Positions 55,393 to 64,000 of a stretch of DNA of 64,000 nucleotides are shown here, piece by piece. The DNA comes from Haliclona indistincta (taxonomy: Eukaryota; Porifera; Demospongiae; Haplosclerida; Chalinidae). Within the stretch, counting starts at the first letter, position 1. Each line of letters starts with the position of its first letter. The stretch covers positions 9,065,367-9,129,366 of the forward strand of contig OZ024783.1 in the NCBI GenBank assembly GCA_964017065.1. Reading direction: 5' to 3'. The notes below the pieces were generated by a model, which saw only the letters and a program-made list of their open reading frames with translations, did not search any database and was not told the DNA's origin. Both the position numbers and the translations under genes were made by a program.

Positions 55393-58137
55393 GTGTTCCA
55401 CACGAACAGAAACAAAAACTATGTTTTTGACATTTTTCATTTCTTAGGAACCAAGTGTCCTACGATCATGTTGTAGGTACATGCAATAAGATCCTCATTA
55501 TCATTACTAAACACCCTCATTCATATGGTTTTATGTCACGTGACTGATGTGGGCGTGTCACAATATGGCGGCGTATCATGCCCACTGTAATGATAGTTTT
55601 AGGTAGAGATTTTGAGAACTACTGGTAGTTAAGATTTCTTAAGGTAGCGGTATACCCGTTTTTATGAATATTAATGAGCGACTTTCTTTTATCTGCAGCT
55701 CATGACAGAGCAACACTAGCAGCATGAAACTCGCTCTGATGCATCAATGAGTGTGTCTCAATGTATAATGCAGCTTGAAACGCTGCACAATATTCTACAC
55801 CAAGGAATAATGTAGGAACAATCGACATCGTACGGATACGCATTTTTCTAGCCAAAAATCTCTCCTGACTAACCGTGCAGCAAAGGTTACCAGCTGAAAT
55901 TCGACTCTTATAAACCATTTCTAGGTGCTGAAGAAGAGTTTTCTGCATTTACTTTTTCTGATTTTAAGAAAAACACTTTTACATTCTAAATCATGGCTGA
56001 TTTTGCAGTGATGTCCATGTTTGTCGATGCATAGAACAGCTACGTTCAGCGTGGGTCAACAAAACTCTTCGTCAGCACCTAGAAATGGTTTATAAGAGTC
56101 GAATTTCAGCTGGTAACCTTTGCTGCACAGTTAGTCAGGAGAAATTTTTGGCTAGAAAATGCGTATCCGTACGATGTCGATTGTTCCTACATTATTCCTT
56201 GGAGTAGAATATTGTGCAACGTTTCAAGCTGCATTATACATTGAAACACATTCATTGATGCATCACAGCGAGTTTCATGCTGCTAGCGTTGCTCTGTCAC
56301 GAGCTGCAGATAAAAGAAAGTCGCTCATTAATATTCATAAAAACGGGTATACCGCCACCTTAACGCTGCATACAACCGCCTCCCAGGGAGCGTACCTGTT
56401 AGTAGACTAGAGTGTCCGGCTTTAAGTACGATAGGTTGGGAGACAGGCAGCAAAAGATGGCTTTGCTACAAGCCAAAACTTTAGGTACGATTCTGTGGGA
56501 GTTAAAGTCCAATACTAGGAGGCTACACAGCCAATACATTCATCCACACTTTACCACATGCTATACGCTTCCTTAGAAATGTGCAGTGACAAACAAGACT
56601 CTTTCTTGCACGAGTGCTGTTTTCTTGCCGCCATATCTAGCTAGCTTAATGGATTTTGTGATGTCACATGTTGGTTATTAGCATGTGTTTCATCATAAGA
56701 GAGGGGCCCTAATCCGGACACGTGCTATTATTAGATTTTCAGTAATTTTACGCGGGAAAGTTACAAGTGTTACATTTTAGTCAATAGCCCAGGCCTTCTC
56801 TTGACGACACTGTACATTTCTAGCAGTAATTATTCGATTTGTAAACGAGCGGCAGGTTTGTTTGCCGCTTTTGAAACTCTTCAATTTAGGGGCGGACCCT
56901 AATTCAGAACTAATTTTAAATCGACCCTGCAAGCATGTTGCAAAGTTGCCAAAGCAATTATATTCGATGTTAAGCAACAAAAGACTCACTGCAGTTGCCA
57001 GGACTACTAATCCTGGCTTGACTCTTGACTTTAGGCTATTGAGCAACTAAACCATGTTTGAGCCTGGCTGGGAATGACATTATTCTTGTGTAGAAATACC
57101 TGTATCAGCTATTCAATGACAGAAATTACCAGTAAGTGATTGAACAACATTGCAACTGCATACTTAGCACTGTAACATAATGGAATATGCAACAGAACTG
57201 CAGTGCAAAAATTTACTGCAACAGTTGACTCAACTACTTTTCAGCCGCTCACCAACATAAAAAGTTAGATTTAGTGATGATTGAGTCCGTCAGCGTACAA
57301 GATCACTCGCAGACATCACAGTAGCTAAGCCCCCTATGGCTAAGCTTAGTGGACAAAACCAAATCATGCTGGGTGCGGTTTTGATCAAATATTCAGCAAG
57401 GCTAGTTCTACCTAGATTCCTGCACAACTGGTAAAAGTTTAGTGCTTACAACTCGGTGACACAATGCTGCTATGATGGCTCTACCTGTGTAGTGAAAATA
57501 TTCGAGTGTATGCTATAGTGTTGGGAGATAATAAAAATTCGTGATTCGATTATTGCCGTGCGATACTACGAGTGTTTTTTCAGACAACAATTCTGTTTGC
57601 TCGTAAGTGGGTGTGGTGTATCCCGTAATGTTAACTATTGCACTGTGTTTTCAATAGTTATGACGTTTTACACAGCCAATAATTATTATGGTTGACATCT
57701 CAAAAATCCATTAAACTAGCAAGATGGTGGCAAGAAAACAGCACTCGTGCAGAAAAGAGTTTCATTTGTCATTGTGCACATTTCTAGGGATGCGTAGCAT
57801 GTGGCAAAGTGTGGATGAATGTATTCCGAACTAATCGTAGTTACAGCCGGACACTCTACCAACAGGTTAGAGCCCTAGGTGGAAGTTGCAATGCAGTGTT
57901 AAGAAATCTTAACTGCCAGTAGTTCTTGAAATCTCTACTTAAAACTGTAATTCTAGTGGGCATGATACGTTGCCATATTGTGACACGCCTACGTCACATG
58001 ACACGAAGCCATATGAACCAGGGTGTTCGGTAAGAATAGAGGACCACAATGGTACCAGCAACATGATCGTAGGACACTTGGTTCCTAAGACATGAAGCAA
58101 AATGTCATGATCAAGAACAGCTCTTCATGTGGAACGC
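55393..58137. mobile_element. 2.7-kb element with ~0.5-kb inverted terminal arms
   Basis: The left arm (55393-55638 plus 56365-56690) is the reverse complement of the right arm (about 57690-58137), sharing for example GTTCCACA ends, GGAACCAAGTGTCCTACGAT and AGAGTGTCCGGCT. The left arm is interrupted by the foldback element at 55639-56364; the right arm keeps the uninterrupted site near 57901. The interior (56.7-57.7 kb) is unique and shows no recognisable ORF. It is non-autonomous and its superfamily is not determined. Confidence 0.75.
55639..56364. mobile_element. Foldback element, copy 2, with empty site in the opposite arm
   Basis: About 726 bp with the same inverted arms as 22874-23587. 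It begins TTAAGGTAGCGGTATACC and ends GGTATACCGCCACCTTAA. The host inverted repeat reads GATTTCTTAA on one side and TTAACGCTGCA on the other. The other arm of the host reads (complement) GATTTCTTAACACTGCA with a single TTAA, so insertion duplicated TTAA. Confidence 0.9.
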
Positions 58138-58799
58138 GGTAGTCACGTACTTTTCCCAGAGTCTCAGTGAAGGGCATATTGGAGCGTGATATTCTCTGTC
58201 CATGATTAATTTTTGTCATATTTAATTATTGTTGCAATATTTATGAAGAGGACTAAATGATTTTTTTTTTCAAATCCAGACAGAAAATTCATTGTCTCAT
58301 TATAAAGCACATGTCCATAACCCAGGCTTAACCAATAATTATCTTTTAGAATATTAACCCCGTAAATGCTGAACAGTTCTCTCGCGAATATGTCATGTGT
58401 CTATTGTGCTACTGGTCTCAAATTTGCATCCTTTTTCGCCAGCGAGTAGCTGCAATTGCTCACACTCAAGTCGGTGAATATGCTTCTTCCACTTCGGAAG
58501 TGAAGCCAATAAAGTGCATTGATCTCGCCAAATTTGCTCAAAGTTAGTACTTTGGGGCTGGCTACTGAAAAGTAAATACAAAAATATCAGTGGTTTTGGT
58601 GAGTGCAAATGTACCCCAGATTATGGAGAATGTGCAAAAATGTGTTTCTGAGCATCTGAAGCCGTAAAATGTCCAAATTTTTTGGCGAGCCATTTTTGGT
58701 AAAATATAGCGAAATTTCCACTGAAGCCACAGAAATGCCAGACGACAACACATTTAGCGCAGGGGGCGTGCCGAAAAACGAAAATTTATTTTCCAGTTA

Positions 58800-58985
58800 C
58801 AGTAGAACCTCTCTAATCCGGACACCATTGGGACTTAAAATTTGTCCTGAATGACGGGGTGTCCTCTTTTTAGGGATTAAAATATACACTTGTCATCAAT
58901 CGAGACCCACATTTGGTGACCTTTAAAACGGGGTGTCCGCAATTCAGAGGTCCGGATTAGCTGGGGGGGGGGGGGGTTTCCACTG
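58800..58985. mobile_element. 186-bp MITE with TA target duplication
   Basis: The ends CAGTAGAACC...CTAATCCGGAC and the complement GTCCGGATTAG...TTTCCACTG are inverted, with TA on both sides (58798-58799 and 58986-58987). CAGT-start ends with TA duplication suggest the pogo/Tigger branch of Tc1/mariner. A G14 run lies inside the right end. Confidence 0.75.
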
Positions 58986-59010
58986 TATTTGTATTCTTCA
59001 AGTATTACTT

Positions 59011-59670
59011 AAGGTGACGGGTAACAGTTCGCCTAATTAATATTCACAAAAATGTTTTATGCACTGTGCAAAATATGAACACGCTAGAGCGCTGTGAAGG
59101 CCATCAATGAAGACGCTAAACACTGTTCTTTCTCTCTTGAGCTATATTCAACGCTGGGTACTACGCAACTCGGCGACAGCAGGCACAATTGGAGAGATAG
59201 TAAACTGCAAAACGGGGTGCCACTTTTCGCGCGCTGTAACAGTGTCGCTACAGAGTCCATCGTCTACTGATGGGTTAGCATCCTCCGGAGGGCAGTAGAC
59301 TATTAACTTGGACGTCTGGGCGACTGGCTCTGAGTAAAACGCAAAATATTCTTGAAACGCTCGCCATTTTACAGCCTTTTCACGACATTTCGACCCATAA
59401 CTTACAAACAAACAAGCTCTCAGCCAAGTTTATAGTCCGCTGCCCTCCGCCTATGATTGTACAACTGCATTAACCTAGTTAAAGCGACTACTTGCTTACA
59501 TTCTGGCTAAAATTTGGCACTCCGTTTTACAACTGCTTCCCAGATCACTACCATAGACTCTAACCGCGAATTGCCCACGCATGTGGGGCAGTTCGCGGTT
59601 AGATTCTATGATTTGCGTGGGCATTGAGGGCGGTGGGATTTGCGTGGGCACAACTGTTACCGGTCACCTT
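59011..59670. mobile_element. Candidate 660-bp MITE
   Basis: The ends AAGGTGACGGGTAACAGTT and (complement) AAGGTGACCGGTAACAGTT are inverted with one mismatch. The left end is preceded by TT, giving TTAA, but the right lacks a TTAA. It contains a small hairpin at 59557-59602 (CTAACCGCGAATTGCCCACG arms). It sits inside the family 2 element as a second insertion; the true borders may be wider (59003-59937, flanked by CTTCAA on both sides). Confidence 0.5.
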
Positions 59671-60045
59671 CGCCTCGTGCTTTATCAGCCACTCGACCAC
59701 ACCCCTCGTGCCATAAATCACGTAGAGCACTTCTTACCTACATTACATGTAAGTGATTCAAAGTATATGCCCAGGCAGCAGCTATGTTGCGACAAGCGAC
59801 TTCTTGTGAATGGCTGACTCAGCGTGCTTTATGAGAATTAAAGCACGTTCAATATGACGCTGATATTGTACGGTGGGCGGGGATCACGAAATACATAATC
59901 TACAGGAAGCGCGGTGCCCTTGATTCCGCCCACGCATATACTTCAATTTGGCTTGATTTTAGAACTATTCAGCACTTTTTGATAAAATTATGGTGTCTGA
60001 AGTATGTATGATGCCAAATGGCATCATTAGGGGTTAAAGGGTTAA

Positions 60046-60284
60046 AAAAACAATTAACAGTAGTGCAACTATCTAAAAAGAGGAGGCCATAATGGCAGTC
60101 TAGCTTGGTTAACCATCACGGCCCAATTTACGTGCTGTCAGATGACAAGCATATTTAGGCGGCTCAATGATCACAACATCAGGTCGCTTTCTGCTAGTTC
60201 TGTGCATTGGTACAGTAAATTGCAAGTCCATTGTCAACAACATACAGTAATTTTCTTGAGAAAAACAAGTACATTCATGATCAC
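60046..60284. other. No gene seen
   Basis: Unassigned sequence between two elements. Confidence 0.45.
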
Positions 60285-60632
60285 TAGCCTGGTACCCAGA
60301 CCTGCTTTAGTGGATGGCCTGGTACACACTGTTCGCACATGCGCTTAATTTATCCAACATCCGGTTAAAACACAGATACTTATCATACATATTCTCCGTG
60401 TTATTTGGCTAGCCACGCGGAACAGAACGTAGTTGGTGTATAGCACAGCTGACGCTTGCTTTTAAGATAAGTTTAGCTAATTTGTGTCCAGTATCATTAT
60501 GTGATGTTTTGAGCTAGAAATAGCAGCAAGCATCACGCTAAAGTCAGAGCTAGTGAAACACGTGTTTTTAATTACGCGCATGCACCTACAGTGTGTACCA
60601 GACCTAATATTTTAGGCCTGGGTACGAGGCTA
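60285..60632. mobile_element. 348-bp MITE with 10-bp target duplication
   Basis: The ends TAGCCTGGTACCCAGACC and (complement) TAGCCTCGTACCCAGGCC are inverted. TCATGATCAC flanks both sides exactly (60275-60284 and 60633-60642). A 9-10 bp duplication suggests the Mutator group. The arms also share CTGGTACACACTGT. No ORF is present. Confidence 0.85.
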
Positions 60633-60928
60633 TCATGATCACAATTACAAATGTATACAGTCAATGGTGCAAGCATAGCATGCTAAAATTGTTCTGGACA
60701 AAACGAAGACTTGCCTTGTAATTTACAATACACCTACACAGTGCACCTATACACAATAATAACAAAATTTCTGCCCACAACATTCCAGTGTTCTTAGAGG
60801 CATCACTATCACATCACTATGTAGATTTTAGCATGAGTATAGGTACATTAGAACTCTAGTTTTTCCATTATAATATTATTATTGGGACTAAACAATACTG
60901 GTACTGTGTATCATATGAACACATGTCA
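60633..60928. other. No gene seen
   Basis: AT-rich flank with no recognised content. Confidence 0.45.
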
Positions 60929-61302
60929 TTAAGGTGGCGGTGTACCCGTTTCTATGAATATTAATGAGCGACTTTCTTTTATCTGCAGCTCGTGACAGAG
61001 CAACGCTAGCAGCGTAAAACTCGCTCTGATGCATCATTGAGTGTGTCTCAATGTATAATGCAGCTTGAAACGTTGCACAATATTTTACACCAAGGAATAA
61101 TGTAGGAACAATCGACATCGTACGGATACGCATTTTTCACGCCAAAAATCTCTCCTGACTAACCGTGCAGCAAAGGTTACCAGCTGAAATTCGACTCTTA
61201 CAAACCATTTCTAGGTGCTGACGAAGAGTTTTGTTGACCCACGCTGAACGTAGCTGTTCTATGCATCGACAAACATGCAAAATCAGCCATGATTTAGAAT
61301 GT
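60929..61302. mobile_element. Foldback element, copy 3, single arm
   Basis: It begins TTAAGGTGGCGG and matches one arm plus part of the loop of the copies at 22874 and 55639, ending abruptly at 61302 (TTTAGAATGTA). The other arm is missing; the sequence that follows leads into the BEL/Pao element. Confidence 0.8.
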
Positions 61303-61473
61303 ATATTCGGACAATTATTATCATTATTATTCATATGTATGCTTTGATTGATTGAATGAGCACGTTTTTTTTGAAAGAGAACAGTTTGTGCTGCATAACT
61401 TGTATCCGCGCGCATCTGCCTGAGCAGATCGGCTCTGAACCAGAACAGGATAGTAAATGGTCCTTCGAACCGG

Positions 61474-64000
61474 ATGTCGGAGCCACTAAGCAAAAAGAAA
61501 AGGATGCGCGGCGGCCATCGGACGTCCTTGAAGAAACTTGTACAGCAAGTCACCGATGCCGTGGACGACCATGCCGGCGGCGATCCCACAAGGAACAGAC
61601 GCCTCGCACAACTCGAGATCAGTGTGGAGGACAAGCTAGCGACTCTGAAGAATCTAGATTCGGAGATCTTAGATGGGCTTACAGAGAACACAGACGTAAG
61701 CGAAGATGCCATAGCCGAGGAGGTCGAACAAGCCGACGCTATCAAGGAGCTAGCTTATGGAGCGATTGTAGCCATCGATGAGATTTACAAGCCAGGAGCT
61801 ACTGTCAGTTTGCCGTCGCCAAGCACAGTACACACAGTAGACGTGAAACTCCCTAAACTTGAAATCCACCCCTTTGACGGTAATGTTACCAAGTGGATCA
61901 CATTCTGGGACTCCTTTGAGTCAGCCGTCGACAGCAACACACGATTGTCAGACATTGACAAATTCAATTACTTACGATCTCTGTTAGAGAAGTCTGCTGC
62001 AGATGCCATAGCTGGGCTGACACTGACGGCTGCTAATTACAAGGAAGCGGTCGCAATTCTCAAGAAAAGATTTGGAAACGAGCAAAGGATTATTGACAAA
62101 CACCTGGAGACTCTTATGCACCTTGATGCCGTGACATCCCAAAGCAATGTTCAAGGCCTGCGCAAGCTGTATGATCTGGTTGAGTCTCAAGTGTGTTTCA
62201 CGTTGAATGACGGAAGAACAAGGCAATTTACCTTGTATGCAGTACCAAACATTTGTGAGCCTCTCACGTGTCAACCAATCGCATTCTGCCAAGAAAATTT
62301 TGAGCATCTTTCTGGGCTATCGTTAGCTGACACTACAGACGAGTGCGACAGATTAGAGATAGACATATTGCTGGGTTCAGACTATTACTGGACGCTTCTC
62401 ACTGGTGAGGTGAGGCGCGGACCTAGCGGGCCGGTTGGAGTTCAGACTGAGTTGGGGTGGGTACTATCGGGTCCCGTTGGTACGCCCACACAAGAGCATA
62501 ACAAGACTACGCTTTTTACTCATACGCTCCATGTGGAAAACCTTGCACGGACTACAGAGCTGAGGTTCTCGACCAGTTGAAATCATTTTGGGAGTTAGAA
62601 TCCTTTGGAATTAATAGTTGTGAACGTTCCGTGCTTGATAACTTTCAGAATGAGATCAGTTTTGTAGATGGGAGGTATGAAGTGAGCCTACCATGGAAAA
62701 ACCCTGATCAGACAATTCCTGATAATTACCAACTATGTCTACGGCGTTTGTGGGGACTGCTATATCGCCTTCGAAGAAAACCGGAAGTGCTTAGAGAATA
62801 CGATTCGATCATCCAGACGCAAACGAAAAGTGGCATAGTAGAGGATGTGACAGAGCTGTCACAAGAGTATACAGGTAGAATTCACTACCTTGCACATCAT
62901 GCAGTCGTATGACATGAAAAAAAAACACCAAGGTCCGTATTGTATACGACGCATCAGCACGAAGCAGCGGACCATCGCTTAACGACTGCCTCCATGTCGG
63001 ACCAAAATTCGATCAGAAAATTTTTGACATACTCTTGAGATTTCGCACTCACAGTGTAGCTCTTGTGGCAGACATCGAGAAGGCCTTTTTGATGGTAGCA
63101 GTAAAGAGAGAAGACCGTGATGTACTCAGATTTTTGTGGACGGATGACCTCGAATCTAATGAACCACATCCACTAGAATTCAGGTTCACGCGTGTCGTGT
63201 TTGGAGTGTCTTCCAGCCCCTTTCTGTTGAACGCCACAATTCGTCACCATTTAGAGAATTCTCTAAATGGTGACGAATTGTGGCTAAATGGTGACGAATT
63301 GTGGCCTTAACTCCAATGCTGATCGAGGATTGGTCTTGAAGCTCGTTAAGTCTTTCTATGTCGATGATGTCATCACTGGTGCAGAAAATGAAGCTAGCAC
63401 TCTTCAGCTCTACCGAAGTTCTAAAGAAATCATGAGAAGTGGTGGATTTAATCTGCGAAAATTTCGCTCTAATTCATCGCTCGTTCAAAGACAAATTGAT
63501 GCTGATGAGGTATTGGTACAAAACAACCATAGTTATGTGGAAGAGAGTGATGAGACAAGCAGGGAGACTACTCTCGCGGATGGTCATGGTATAACCAGTG
63601 GAGAAACCAAAGTGTTGGGTGTCTCGTGGGATCCTACCTCCGACGACCTGATCCTAGATCTCAGCGATCTCGCTACAGAAGTACCTTCGCTCCAACCTAC
63701 CAAAAGATATGTAGTGAGCTTCATTGGTAAATTTTATGATCCTCTTGGTCTTCTTGCTCCATGGTAGTGCGATTTAAAATCTTTTTACAAGAGCTATCTA
63801 CAGCCAAGATAGACTGGGATGAGCTTCTTACCGGCGACTTGTTGATGAGGTGGCAGCGAATGGCTTCGACCTTGCTTTGCTGCAGTCAGATTGTGCAAAT
63901 ACCTCGCCGTTATTCAACTTGTGCTCAAGAAATCAGAAGCTGCAGGCTATGCGGATTTAGTGATGCATCCTTGAAGGCTTAAGCTGCTGTTGTGTACTTG
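61474..64000 (+). pseudogene. BEL/Pao retroelement gag-pol, damaged and cut by the window end
   Basis: Gag (61474 to ~62190) has a coiled-coil-like N terminus and the KLPKLEIHPFDGN...WITFWDSFES signature typical of BEL/Pao Gag. At about residue 239 it jumps straight into the C-terminal side of the aspartic protease region (LLGSDYYWTLLTGEVRRGPS, LGWVLSGPV); the gag zinc knuckles and the catalytic protease motif are absent, so a deletion occurred. Pol pieces follow in other frames: 62577-62912, then reverse transcriptase with [27 protein letters not shown] and the active-site FYVDD (~63357), then LGVSWDP and the start of RNase H (GFSDAS) up to the edge. Frame breaks lie near 62580, 62912, 63307 and 63767, with a stop at 63981. 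No 5' LTR was recognised. It is not autonomous. Confidence 0.9.
63233..63306. repeat. Perfect 52-bp palindrome plus partial repeat inside reverse transcriptase
   Basis: Bases 63233-63284 are their own reverse complement, centred on GAGAATTCTC. The last 22 bases (TAAATGGTGACGAATTGTGG and two more) are then repeated directly. They lie between the SSSPFLLNA and YVDD motifs of the retroelement, and a stop follows, so the coding frame is broken there. Confidence 0.9.

Larger units (their letters stand above)
58354..60045 (-). mobile_element. TTAA-flanked element, family 2, copy 2, with nested insertions
   Basis: It is inverted relative to 23584-24182. The family sequence runs 58354-58797, continues for a short piece at 58988-59000 (TTTGTATTCTTCAA), and resumes at about 59938 to the right TTAA. 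Insertions occupy 58800-58985 and about 59003-59937. Confidence 0.75.

Overview
The window looks like nuclear DNA of an early-branching animal, most likely a sponge. The reasons are a metazoan ATM kinase gene with many short introns, an ankyrin-ROC-COR-Death protein with ITEQ-CDP type repeats, secreted beta-helix domains fused to many membrane segments, a fibrinogen-like domain shared with cnidarians and lancelets, dense MITE-type elements and a BEL/Pao retroelement. The sponge assignment is inference from gene content, not from a search.

Layout. (1) 1.6-22.2 kb: a minus-strand array of nine copies (A-I) of an intronless gene family that I do not recognise. It encodes ~290-residue proteins with about five membrane segments and one extracellular loop carrying four conserved cysteines. 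Copies B, C and F look intact, A has an altered C terminus, and D, E, G, H and I are broken. A fibrinogen-like gene with a frameshift lies inside the array, and the 4.8-9.0 kb gap is filled with element remnants. (2) 24.4-32.8 kb: two minus-strand beta-helix/multi-membrane-segment receptor-like genes, the second clearly damaged. (3) 33.3-42.5 kb: plus strand, 27 exons encoding the C-terminal half of ATM (FAT, PI3K-like kinase, FATC). (4) 42.5-47.2 kb: no gene found, with a tandem duplication. (5) 47.2-54.4 kb: minus strand, about 2,350 codons of ankyrin repeats-ROC GTPase-COR-Death, with a frameshift and a probable nonsense codon at its 3' end. (6) 54.8-61.3 kb: nested TTAA-target elements, foldback elements and MITEs. 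(7) 61.5 kb to the end: a damaged BEL/Pao gag-pol running out of the window.

How it may fit together: multi-membrane proteins with cysteine loops, beta-helix ectodomain receptors, a fibrinogen-like secreted protein and a Death-domain ankyrin GTPase are the kinds of parts used in recognition and innate signalling. Several genes of two unrelated families share a similar stretch upstream of the start codon, which suggests common regulation. The clearest new things are the unnamed five-segment family under birth-and-death evolution, that shared upstream module, and a foldback element caught with its own empty TTAA target site in the opposite arm of a large inverted repeat. Frameshifts are frequent in the minus-strand accessory genes, but none is needed across the 27 ATM exons. 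That favours real gene decay over uniform sequence error, although single homopolymer shifts could still be assembly errors.
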